From contig CBDULX010000056.1 in assembly GCA_965368175.1 (NCBI GenBank), positions 1 through 15,044 of the forward strand: a stretch of 15,044 nucleotides of DNA, given 5' to 3'. Source of the DNA: CBDULX01 sp965368175 (GTDB lineage Bacteria > Pseudomonadota > Gammaproteobacteria > SZUA-229). This document shows, in pieces, positions 7,427 through 14,904 of this stretch. The notes under the pieces were generated by a model. That model saw only the letters and a list, made by a program, of their open reading frames with translations, searched no databases and was not told the origin of the DNA. The first letter of the stretch is position 1, and each line of letters starts with the position of its first letter. The translations under genes and the position numbers were made by a program.

Positions 7427-8290
7427 TTAGAACGGACCTAACCAGATTTTCATAATGGCATCGCCCCAGATCAGGCTAATCCAGCCGGCAATGGCCAGGT
7501 AAGGGCCGAAGGGGATAGGAATGTTTTTATCATGGCGGACAATAACGATCATGGCAATACCAACGACGGCCCCGACAAATGAAGACAGCACGATAATAAT
7601 GGGTAAAATTTTCCAGCCCATCCAGGCGCCGAGCACTGCCAGCAACTTGAAATCGCCATAACCCATGCCCTCTTTACCCGTCAGTAATCGGAACAGATGA
7701 TACACGGACCACAGGCTAAGATACCCGATGATGGCACCGATCACCGAGGACTCCAGATCGGTGAACAGACCAAACATATTACAGATAATACCCAGCCAGA
7801 GCAGAGGCATGGTGATGTTGTCGGGTAACAGCTGCTTATGAAAATCTATCATGGTCAGAGCAATGAGTGACCAGGTCAGTAGCAGAGCCAGAAGGGTCTG
7901 CCAGCTGATGCCAAAATGATGGGCAACTACTACAGAAAGAATTGCGGTGATGGCTTCAACCAGGGGATATTCGAAGGAAATGTGGGCCTGGCAGGAAGAG
8001 CAGCGTCCTTTGAGTATCAGGTAGCTGATAACAGGGATGTTTTCCCAGAATCGTATTCTATAACCACATTTCGGGCAAGTAGAAGCTGGCATAGCCAGAG
8101 TAAGTTTTTCTGCCGAGTCAGTTTTTTCCAGCTCTAGAAATTCAGTGCACTGAGACCGCCATTCTTTTTCCAGCATGATGGGCAGGCGATAGGTAACCAC
8201 ATTTAAAAAGCTGCCAAAGGCCAGTCCAGTAAAGATAATCAGTCCATAAAACACCCAGGAATGAGTCTGTAATAATTCGATCAATTCCAT
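7427..8290 (-). CDS. pilD: Type IV prepilin leader peptidase / N-methyltransferase PilD
   Basis: PilD is an inner-membrane aspartic protease that cuts the leader of type IV prepilins and pseudopilins after the glycine and methylates the new N-terminus. The 287 aa contain both parts. The cytosolic loop with the zinc tetracysteine (C72, C75, C97, C100) belongs to the methyltransferase half. The catalytic aspartates are D149 (in MIDFHKQLLPD) and D213 (in GMGYGDFK, the GxGD motif). About eight hydrophobic segments are visible, the first at 13-33. The full set of motifs predicts an active bifunctional enzyme. It lies 8 bases downstream of pilC; a short hairpin (8291-8306) abuts the start. Because it can also process type II secretion pseudopilins, it need not serve pili only. 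Confidence 0.96.
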   Translation of the reverse strand: MELIELLQTHSWVFYGLIIFTGLAFGSFLNVVTYRLPIMLEKEWRSQCTEFLELEKTDSAEKLTLAMPASTCPKCGYRIRFWENIPVISYLILKGRCSSCQAHISFEYPLVEAITAILSVVVAHHFGISWQTLLALLLTWSLIALTMIDFHKQLLPDNITMPLLWLGIICNMFGLFTDLESSVIGAIIGYLSLWSVYHLFRLLTGKEGMGYGDFKLLAVLGAWMGWKILPIIIVLSSFVGAVVGIAMIVIVRHDKNIPIPFGPYLAIAGWISLIWGDAIMKIWLGPF

Positions 8291-8306
8291 TGGTGTGTTT
8301 ACACCA
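8291..8306 (-). repeat. Perfect 6-bp hairpin at the pilC stop / pilD start junction
   Basis: TGGTGT (8291-8296) and ACACCA (8301-8306) pair around a 4-base loop. In the mRNA the hairpin includes the pilC stop (8301-8299) and its last paired base touches the pilD ATG (8290). The purine-rich GAGGTGG stretch that could serve pilD lies at and just upstream of the 5' arm. It could make pilD translation depend on ribosomes finishing pilC. A 6-bp stem can arise by chance, so function is unproven. Confidence 0.35.
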
Positions 8307-9525
8307 CCTCGCCCATTTTGAAGATGGGCAGGTACATGGCGATTACCAGTCCGCCAATAATGATGGCCAGGAAGACCATGATCAAAGGTTCCATTGCGCT
8401 GGTCAGTGCGTCTACCGCATCGTCTACCTGTTCTTCATAATAATCGGCAATTTTGGCCAGCATGGAATCCAGAGCACCGGATTCTTCACCTATGGACACC
8501 ATCTGAATTACCAGATTGGGAAACAGATCTGGAAATTGTCGAAGACTGGCCTGTAGCTGGGTACCTGAGGAAATATCGTCACGTACTTTTAAAAGAGCTT
8601 TGGTGTAGACGGAGTTGCCGGCTGCACCAGCCACTGAATCCATCGCTTCTACCAGTGGCACACCGGCAGCAAACATAGTAGATAGAGTTCTGGCGAAACG
8701 AGCGATGGATGATTTGATGGTTAATACACTGACGGCAGGTATTTTGAACGCAAGTCTATCCTGCATTTCCCTGAAGCCTCTTGAATTCTGGTGTAATTTT
8801 TTAAGGCCAATCACAGTCCCTACTATGACACCAAATATGATATGCCAGTATGCGACAAATGAATCGGATATACCGACAACAAATTGAGTGAATGCGGGTA
8901 ATTCACCTCCAAAATCTTCAAACATATTTGCAAATATGGGAACCACAAAAATAAGTAGAATAGCCGATACAATAAAAGCAACTACAAGTACGGATATTGG
9001 ATACACCAGTGCTTTTTTGATTTTAGCCTTAAGTGCCTCAGTTTTTTCCTTATAGGTAGCAACTTTCTCCAGTAAGGTTTCCAGGGCGCCAGACTGTTCA
9101 CCGGCCTCAACTAAATTGCAAAACAGGTCATCGAAATAGAGTGGGTGTTTTGTCAGTGCAGAGGCAAATGTACCACCCGCTTCTACATCTGCTTTGATGG
9201 CCAGAATCAGATCTTTCATGCTGGGATTATCATGACCTTCCGCGGTAATCTCAAATGACTGAACCAGAGGGACACCGGCTTTCATCATGGTGGCCAGTTG
9301 ACGACTGAAAACGGCAATATCCCCAGGTTTAATTGGTTTTGCAGATGCGCCAAACATTGGTTTGGCCTTCTTTTTAACCTTTTTGGGAGTGATACCCTGA
9401 CGACGTAGGTCAGCTTTAACCAGATTTATATTGGCTGCGGATATTTCACCTTTTACAGGCTTGCCATCGCGATTTTTTCCTTCATAAAGGAAAACGGATC
9501 TTGCAGCTATTTTCTGTTTCGCCAT
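8299..9525 (-). CDS. pilC: Type IV pilus inner-membrane platform protein PilC
   Basis: PilC is the polytopic inner-membrane platform that couples the PilB/PilT motor ATPases to pilin insertion and removal. It has 408 aa, the family's normal length. A short N-terminal segment with a Y-x-G-x-(N/D)-x-x-G motif (14-21) and a basic linker (48-65) precede two T2SSF domains, about 70-195 and 273-397. Each opens with an 'F.R.L.(T/S)M..AGVPL' motif (73-87 and 277-291) and contains an E-x-SGAL motif (143-148 and 347-352). Membrane segments are visible near 174-201, 222-241 and 378-402. AAGGA lies 7 bases upstream of the ATG, inside the last codons of pilB, and only 2 bases separate the genes. Confidence 0.97.
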   Translation of the reverse strand: MAKQKIAARSVFLYEGKNRDGKPVKGEISAANINLVKADLRRQGITPKKVKKKAKPMFGASAKPIKPGDIAVFSRQLATMMKAGVPLVQSFEITAEGHDNPSMKDLILAIKADVEAGGTFASALTKHPLYFDDLFCNLVEAGEQSGALETLLEKVATYKEKTEALKAKIKKALVYPISVLVVAFIVSAILLIFVVPIFANMFEDFGGELPAFTQFVVGISDSFVAYWHIIFGVIVGTVIGLKKLHQNSRGFREMQDRLAFKIPAVSVLTIKSSIARFARTLSTMFAAGVPLVEAMDSVAGAAGNSVYTKALLKVRDDISSGTQLQASLRQFPDLFPNLVIQMVSIGEESGALDSMLAKIADYYEEQVDDAVDALTSAMEPLIMVFLAIIIGGLVIAMYLPIFKMGEVV

Positions 9526-9527
9526 GT

Positions 9528-11237
9528 TTAATCCTTGGTGACTCGGTTAACTTCTTCAAGACTGGTGACACCAGCTATCACTTTTTTAAGGGCTGAACGG
9601 CGCAGGTCATCAATGCCTTCTTTGCTTGCCTGGTCGGCCACATCCTGGGCATTGCCGTTGGACATGATAATGCGCCCTATTGCATCGGACATAGGCAGTA
9701 CCTGATATATACCGACGCGACCCTTATAGCCTTTATCACACTGGTCGCAACCAACTGCTTTAAACAGAGTCAGGCCGCTGGCGATATCTGTATCGGTGAA
9801 ACCTTCCTCGCTTAGGGCTGGTTTGGGAATATCGTCCTGTTTTTTACAGTGCTCGCATAAACGACGAGCCAGTCGCTGGGCAATAATCAGATTTACCGCT
9901 GATGCTATATTAAATGGAGGTACGCCCATGTTCACCAGTCGAGACAGGGTTTGAGGCGCATCATTGGTATGCAGCGTAGAAAGTACCAGATGTCCAGTTT
10001 GTGCGGCTTTGATTGCAATTTCTGCAGTTTCCAGGTCTCGAATCTCACCCACCATGACGACGTCTGGATCCTGTCGCAGGAAAGCACGTAGTGCCGAACC
10101 AAAGTCCAGTCCGACTTTATTATTCACGTTAACCTGATTGATACCTTCCAGATTGATCTCTACCGGATCTTCTGCGGTGGAAATATTGCGATCTTCAGTA
10201 TTCAGAATATTCAGACCCGTATAAAGAGATACAGTTTTACCACTACCGGTTGGGCCTGTGACCAGAATCATGCCATAAGGATTAGCCAGTGCATCCATGT
10301 AAAGTTTTTTCTGGTCAGGTTCATAACCCAGGGCATCTATACCCAGTTTGGCACTTGAAGAGTCCAGGATACGCAGTACAATTTTTTCACCGAACAGAGT
10401 GGGGCAGGTATTAACACGGAAATCAATAGCCTTGTTCTTGGATATACGCATCTTGATACGACCATCCTGAGGAACACGGCGTTCTGCTGTGTCCATCCGG
10501 GACATAACCTTGATACGGGCTGAGAGTCGGTTGCCCATCACAACCGGAGGGGAGGCGACCTCCCTTAGGACACCATCAATACGGAGTCGAACCCTGTAAC
10601 GTTTTTCATAGGGCTCGAAATGAATGTCAGAAGCCCCTTTCTTAATGGCATCCAGTAGTACCTTATTAACAAAACGAACAATCGGAGTATCGTCTACTGC
10701 GGAATCGTCCTGTTTCGGTTTGTTGTCAGCTTCGGCGTCCTCGAAATCCAGATCATCCATGTCCTCATCGCCGAGCATATCGGCCATGGGTTCATCATCA
10801 CCTTCCAGGATTTTCTCGATGATGATGTCGAGCTTGTCGACCTCGACCAGTACGGCTTCAGTATTGATGCCCGTATGGAACTTTATTTCATCCACTGCTG
10901 CCAGGTTGGTGGGCTCGGAAATGCCGATATAAAGTCGATTACCCCTTTTATACAGAGGCAGAGCATGGTGTTTCTTGATCAGTTTTAGATCGACCAGTTC
11001 CTTTGGTAGCTGTTCCAGGTCAAGCCCAGCCAGGTCCATCACCGGCAGGCCGAACTCATGAGAGCCGGCCACGGCTATTTTATTGGCAGAGACCAGTTTC
11101 TTGTCTGACAGGTATTTGACAACTGACACTTTCTCCTTAATGGCAGATGCCTGAGCTTTTTTCGCTTCTTCTTCGGAAATCAGGCCATCGATTACCAGTT
11201 TTCGGGTCAGGCCGCTGAGTTTGATGTCTGCTGTCAT
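9528..11237 (-). CDS. pilB: Type IV pilus assembly ATPase PilB
   Basis: PilB is the cytoplasmic hexameric GspE-family ATPase that powers pilus extension. It has 569 aa. The N-terminal MshEN-type domain (about 1-145) is followed by a strongly acidic linker (about 147-183) and the ATPase. Motifs: Walker A GPTGSGKT 328-335, Asp box EDPVE 356-360, Walker B around 388-401 (RQDPDVVMVGEIRD), His box GHLVLSTLHT 415-424. The zinc tetracysteine C461, C464, C497, C500 separates extension ATPases (PilB/GspE) from PilT retraction ATPases. GspE of type II secretion is the alternative, but the pilC-pilD neighbours favour the pilus. No ribosome site is evident before the ATG, so the exact start is the one I prefer rather than a proven one. 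There is no pilin gene upstream. Confidence 0.96.
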   Translation of the reverse strand: MTADIKLSGLTRKLVIDGLISEEEAKKAQASAIKEKVSVVKYLSDKKLVSANKIAVAGSHEFGLPVMDLAGLDLEQLPKELVDLKLIKKHHALPLYKRGNRLYIGISEPTNLAAVDEIKFHTGINTEAVLVEVDKLDIIIEKILEGDDEPMADMLGDEDMDDLDFEDAEADNKPKQDDSAVDDTPIVRFVNKVLLDAIKKGASDIHFEPYEKRYRVRLRIDGVLREVASPPVVMGNRLSARIKVMSRMDTAERRVPQDGRIKMRISKNKAIDFRVNTCPTLFGEKIVLRILDSSSAKLGIDALGYEPDQKKLYMDALANPYGMILVTGPTGSGKTVSLYTGLNILNTEDRNISTAEDPVEINLEGINQVNVNNKVGLDFGSALRAFLRQDPDVVMVGEIRDLETAEIAIKAAQTGHLVLSTLHTNDAPQTLSRLVNMGVPPFNIASAVNLIIAQRLARRLCEHCKKQDDIPKPALSEEGFTDTDIASGLTLFKAVGCDQCDKGYKGRVGIYQVLPMSDAIGRIIMSNGNAQDVADQASKEGIDDLRRSALKKVIAGVTSLEEVNRVTKD

Positions 11238-11506
11238 AAAAAATATCTGGAAGGCTGCTGAAGCTTTGCTTCTACTTTATTATGGTTCTATAAGGTATTA
11301 AGTATAATAGAAAAATTGAGAAATAATCCAGGTTCCTGAAAATCAATCTACAACACTGAGACAAGCATAGCAATTATGGGGTGATAAATCATAGCAGTGA
11401 TATATTTTATGGCCAGGGAGCCTCTGATCAAGCCTGAAAGCCAGAAGCTTCATATACTTGATCAGAGGCTCCCTGGATCTTGTCTGCACGGGGTCTCTAT
11501 CATGTA
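11238..11506. other. 269-base gap between pilR and pilB, no pilin gene
   Basis: No reading frame with a pilin leader (basic residues, G, then F/M-T-L-I-E) is seen on either strand. Near pilR the gap holds the perfect inverted repeat at 11413-11476. The part close to pilB (11238-11412) is AT-rich. In the pilB direction it contains a TATACT box (11301-11306) without a fitting -35, and a small GAAGC/GCTTC stem (11260-11264 with 11268-11272). I searched the - strand for a sigma-54 pattern (GG, 10 bases, GC) and saw none. Confidence 0.6.
11413..11476. repeat. Perfect 20-bp inverted repeat with 24-base loop; terminator, solo MITE or IS remnant
   Basis: CCAGGGAGCCTCTGATCAAG at 11413-11432 is the exact reverse complement of 11457-11476. 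The loop (11433-11456) contains the 8-base palindrome GAAGCTTC at 11444-11451. The element begins 30 bases past the pilR stop in the direction of transcription, so it could fold in the pilSR transcript as a terminator or 3'-end stabiliser. However, no T-run follows it on either side. The perfect pairing of such a long arm, in a window otherwise poor in repeats, suggests a recently acquired mobile repeat. The GAGCCTCTGA core recalls ends of some IS5-like elements, from memory and unverified. No flanking target duplication is visible. Confidence 0.75.
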
Positions 11507-12886
11507 TTACTTAATGCCCAGCTTTGTTAACCGATAACGTAATTGTCTAAGTGTCAGGCCTAGCAGCTTTGCTGCCGCAGTTTTATTCCAGCGAGTTTGT
11601 TCCAGTGCCTTAATAATTGATTCTTTTTCATTCTCCGCAAGACTTAAACTGCCAGATTCATCAGGCCTGGACATTTTCTGGATGGAAGCTTGTGCTGGAG
11701 TGGTTTGCCCAACCGGGTGTTCCGGTAATTGAAGGTCATTTACCTGGATAATATTGTTTTCACAAAGAGCCAGGGCGCGTTCAAGAATGTTTTCCAGTTC
11801 ACGTACATTTCCTGGGAAACTATAATTCGTAAGTGCATTCATCGCTTCAGATGAGACGTTGGGTAGTGATGTGAGTGCTGATTTTTTAGCAAGACGGGCA
11901 AGTAAATGGTTGGTTAATAACGGAACATCCTGAGCTCGCTGCTTAAGGCCTGGTATATTCAATTCAATGACGTTGATTCGGTAGAATAGATCCTCCCGGA
12001 ATTTACCCTGTTTTACCAGTTCAGCCAGATTTTGATGGCTGGCGCTGAGAATTCGTGCATCAACAGCCTGTTCATCATGTCCTCCGACAGGGCGAACAGC
12101 CTTTTCCTGTATGGCACGGAGCAGTTTTACCTGCATGTTTAGTGGCAGGTCGGCAACTTCGTCCAGAAACAGGGTGCCACCATTAGCTGCCATGAATAAT
12201 CCCAGTTTGTCACTACTTGCTCCGGTAAAACTACCTTTTTTGTGGCCAAAAAATTCACTTTCCATTAGTTCGCCAGGAATGGCTCCACAGTTGACTGGTA
12301 CAAAACTGAATTCTGCTCGTGCACCCTGTTCATGGATTAATCGAGCCGCAAGTTCTTTGCCTGAGCCGGATTCACCATAGATAAACACTGGCGCCTGACT
12401 GCGGGCCAGTTTGTTGATTTTTTTCCGAAGCTCCTCAATGACTGGTGAATGACCCAATAAATCATTCTGGCGCTGGATGTCAGTTTTTTGAGGTACAGAT
12501 GAACCGCTTAACTTGATGGCGGAGGTCACCAGGTTGCGTAAAACATGAAGATCCACCGGTTTGGAAACGAAATCAAAAGCACCAGCTTTAAGGGCTCTGA
12601 CGGCAGACTCCATATTTCCGTAGGCCGTTATCACGGCGACAGGCAGGTCTGGATACTGGATCTGGATATATTCCACCAGCTCAATGCCATTACCATCAGG
12701 AAGCTGCATATCAGTCAGGCAAAGGTCGAAGTGGCCTTCGTTTAGTAGTTGCTTTGCGGTGCTGACATTCTGGGCAGACTGTGTTTCCAGTCCCATACGG
12801 CTGAGTGTGATCTCAGCCAGTTCGCAGATATCGGGTTCGTCATCAATGATCAGCGCGCGTTTGATTATGTTGTTGGTATCTGGCAC
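11507..12886 (-). CDS. pilR: Sigma-54-dependent response regulator PilR
   Basis: PilR is phosphorylated by PilS and activates sigma-54 promoters, classically that of the major pilin gene. The 459 aa have three domains. The receiver (about 10-125) has acidic pocket D15-D16, phospho-acceptor D59 and K109. The AAA+ domain (about 143-375) has Walker A GESGSGKE 171-178, the sigma-54 contact loop GSFTGA 218-223 and Walker B LDEVAD 241-246. A Fis-type helix-turn-helix (about 418-459) follows. The GSFTGA variant with A-to-S at position 2 also occurs in Pseudomonas PilR, so it is not a defect. The start codon is GTG with no clear ribosome site; no ATG is available before the receiver. It lies 108 bases after pilS, and that gap shows no gene and no clear promoter. 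Confidence 0.93.
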   Translation of the reverse strand: MPDTNNIIKRALIIDDEPDICELAEITLSRMGLETQSAQNVSTAKQLLNEGHFDLCLTDMQLPDGNGIELVEYIQIQYPDLPVAVITAYGNMESAVRALKAGAFDFVSKPVDLHVLRNLVTSAIKLSGSSVPQKTDIQRQNDLLGHSPVIEELRKKINKLARSQAPVFIYGESGSGKELAARLIHEQGARAEFSFVPVNCGAIPGELMESEFFGHKKGSFTGASSDKLGLFMAANGGTLFLDEVADLPLNMQVKLLRAIQEKAVRPVGGHDEQAVDARILSASHQNLAELVKQGKFREDLFYRINVIELNIPGLKQRAQDVPLLTNHLLARLAKKSALTSLPNVSSEAMNALTNYSFPGNVRELENILERALALCENNIIQVNDLQLPEHPVGQTTPAQASIQKMSRPDESGSLSLAENEKESIIKALEQTRWNKTAAAKLLGLTLRQLRYRLTKLGIK

Positions 12887-12994
12887 AGGACTGAGTTTAT
12901 AGGAAGTTGTAATCAGGATAAATCATGGTTAAATAATTTCTGGCCTTATATTGGTCGCGATATTTACCTATAAGTATAATTCTAACTGGGAATT

Positions 12995-14626
12995 TTACTC
13001 AGGCTGTCTGGTAGTTAGAAAATGAATTCTGAAACAACTGCCTGTTGGTAAATGTGACATGTAGCGAATTTTGCCTCGATTAGTTTCAATAATTTCCTTG
13101 GTAATAAACAGCCCTAGCCCAGTACCTTTAGGGCTTGTGGTAAAGAACGGGTCAAAAATCTGTTCGACCTGCTCACTGGGAATTCCCGGGCCATTATCAA
13201 TAATATCCAGATAAGGTTGTTCATGTTCTTTATCACAACCGGCGATTAGATGAATAATCGCTTCTTGTCTGGGTTTTCTGTTATGCAGTAATGCATTGTT
13301 ACAAAGATTACACATCACCTGATCGAGATGGCTGGTATTAAACAGGATTTCAATGTCGTCATCGGTAAATTCCAGCTGGAGCTGGTGATCAGCCAGCTCA
13401 TGACTGGCCGAAAATTCCTGTTTGAAGTTCTTCAGCCAGTGGTTTAGGGAAATGATATCGGGTTCACTGGTATTTTGTCGTGATAGATCCAGCACATTAC
13501 GAACAACCTTATCGAGTCGTTGTACCTGTGTGGTTATGATCTGGGTCAGTTTGGCATCGGCCTCATTGAGGGAGGATTCATTGAGCAGCTGAGCAGCATG
13601 ATTAATGGCGCTTAGAGGGTTGCGAATCTCATGGGCAATACTGGCGGTTAGACGACCCAGTGAAGCCAGTTTCATTTGCTGGAAACGCTGATTGAGCTGG
13701 GTGGCATCTTCCAGGAAGATCAGAGTTTCATTGCTGTGCAGGGGGCTGGTATCCAGCCGCCGGAAACCGGGCTGGATATCCGGCAGACCCTGGGGCTGGT
13801 GGATGGGATTATGGTGCATACTGGGCTGCGTACGCCATTCACTCAAACGCTCGGCCAGAGCGGGAAAAGTGTTGTTAAGATTAGACTGGTAATTGATATT
13901 TATATCGCCTAGCAATTTTTCTGCGGAATTGTTGGCCATACGGATCTGGCCTTCATCGGTTACCACCAGAATCCCGGTACGCATATTCTGGATAATATGT
14001 TCATTGAGCTGTTCGAGTTTCAGCAGGTCAGCAGTTTTTTCGGTGGCGATCAGTTCCGATACGCGGGCCCGGTGGCTGAGGATGGAGGCCAGTATACTGG
14101 AGGCGAAAAATACCATGCCCAGTATGCCGGCAGTGGAATAGCTGCTGGTGCTGGAGACACCTGAAAAGAGTGAATTGGTTTGTTCGGCCAGTACTGAAAT
14201 AGTGGCAAATGAAGCAAACAAATAGGCCATGCGACTTTGCAGGAAAGTGCCGGTGGCTGCAATATTGATAATGAGCAGCATACCCAGGCCGCTGCCCAGG
14301 CCGCCACTGTAATGCATCATCAGGGTGATAAGTAATATATCCGTGGAGTTGGATATGATCACCTGGCTGCCGAAGGACGGTGCCTGCTTTAGTGTCAGAA
14401 AGATGTAAACCAGACTGCTGATGAAGAACAGGCTAACAGCTGCCAGGAATGCATCAGGGTTGCTGCTACCCAGAAAGCCATCTTGTCCCGTGTTGTAGAA
14501 AAACAGAATCAGGCTTAGCGCCAGGGTGAAGCGGTAATAACTAAAATGGCGTAACGGACGCCAGGTGAGGGTTTCACCGGAGAGCTGGGGACTGAGTTGC
14601 TGAGCTATATCTTCCTGGGAATTCAA
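12995..14626 (-). CDS. pilS: Sensor histidine kinase PilS
   Basis: PilS is the inner-membrane kinase that senses pilin levels in the membrane and phosphorylates PilR. The 543 aa show about six hydrophobic segments between residues 28 and 185, then a PAS-type region (about 205-310). The dimerisation/phospho-acceptor domain carries H332 in SIAHEIRNPL. The ATPase domain has an N box around N440-N444, a G1 box DNGPGI at 477-482 and a G2 box GTGLGL at 501-506. The motifs are intact, so the kinase should be active. The start is TTG at 14626; its last two bases are shared with the TGA stop of the upstream gene (TTGA overlap), and no ATG or GTG lies in frame before the first membrane segment. Translational coupling to the PP0621-type gene is likely. 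Confidence 0.94.
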   Translation of the reverse strand: MNSQEDIAQQLSPQLSGETLTWRPLRHFSYYRFTLALSLILFFYNTGQDGFLGSSNPDAFLAAVSLFFISSLVYIFLTLKQAPSFGSQVIISNSTDILLITLMMHYSGGLGSGLGMLLIINIAATGTFLQSRMAYLFASFATISVLAEQTNSLFSGVSSTSSYSTAGILGMVFFASSILASILSHRARVSELIATEKTADLLKLEQLNEHIIQNMRTGILVVTDEGQIRMANNSAEKLLGDININYQSNLNNTFPALAERLSEWRTQPSMHHNPIHQPQGLPDIQPGFRRLDTSPLHSNETLIFLEDATQLNQRFQQMKLASLGRLTASIAHEIRNPLSAINHAAQLLNESSLNEADAKLTQIITTQVQRLDKVVRNVLDLSRQNTSEPDIISLNHWLKNFKQEFSASHELADHQLQLEFTDDDIEILFNTSHLDQVMCNLCNNALLHNRKPRQEAIIHLIAGCDKEHEQPYLDIIDNGPGIPSEQVEQIFDPFFTTSPKGTGLGLFITKEIIETNRGKIRYMSHLPTGSCFRIHFLTTRQPE

Positions 14627-14847
14627 CGTGTCCGGTTCCAGTCGTTCAGATGCTGTTGGCTACAAAAGGTTTTGTTATCGGAAACAATAGCATCATCTTT
14701 CGGTAAATAGGCTTTGCATTGTTCACACTGAACCATATCTCTGGATTTGCTGGATGGTTTTTTTTCCAGCTGGACGCGGCGTATAAAGCCTTTGACGACC
14801 CAGAACAGGATTACAATGGCGGCGATTAAAATTAGATTTTTAAACAT
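14623..14847 (-). CDS. PP0621-family small membrane protein with zinc-binding motif
   Basis: This 74-aa protein has an N-terminal hydrophobic anchor (about 4-19), a basic stretch (20-36) and a small C-terminal zinc-ribbon-like part. The likely metal ligands are C41, C44, C62 and H66 (CxxC...C-x3-H), with the pattern V-x-C-x-x-C-x-x-(Y/H)-L-P and F/Y-C-S-x-x-H-L seen in PP0621-type proteins. Genes of this family often lie beside pilS in gammaproteobacteria; the function is not established. By the positive-inside rule the metal site should be cytoplasmic. It overlaps pilS by the TTGA stop/start and is the first gene of the pilSR unit. Its ribosome site is weak (AGGA about 13 bases upstream). 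Confidence 0.85.
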   Translation of the reverse strand: MFKNLILIAAIVILFWVVKGFIRRVQLEKKPSSKSRDMVQCEQCKAYLPKDDAIVSDNKTFCSQQHLNDWNRTR

Positions 14848-14904
14848 ATTAAGTATTTATTCCTGATAAAATTTGTAGTCTGTACATCAACCCGCTGGAT
14901 TTCC

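Noticed and set aside
8290..8887. + strand open frames opposite pilC
   Set aside because: They lie antisense to the conserved C-terminal half of pilC and show no domain pattern.
10624..10932. Serine-rich open frame on the + strand
   Set aside because: It is antisense to the acidic linker of pilB, where Asp/Glu codons read as Ser-rich on the other strand; no ribosome site or family match.
11430..11460. Sigma-54 promoter from CTGGC...CTTGA in the inverted-repeat loop on the - strand
   Set aside because: Ten bases after the GG the sequence is TG, not GC, so the -24/-12 pair is out of register.
11413..11476. Ordinary Rho-independent terminator
   Set aside because: The stem is strong, but neither side has a T-run in the direction of transcription; kept as a repeat with uncertain function.
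12887..12994. Separate promoter for pilR in the pilS-pilR gap
   Set aside because: A TATACT-like box exists on the - strand, but no -35 at a fitting distance; not strong enough to list.
14848..14904. Divergent promoters for nadE and the PP0621-type gene
   Set aside because: They must exist here, but AT-rich matches such as TAAAAT at 14867-14872 have no convincing -35 partner.
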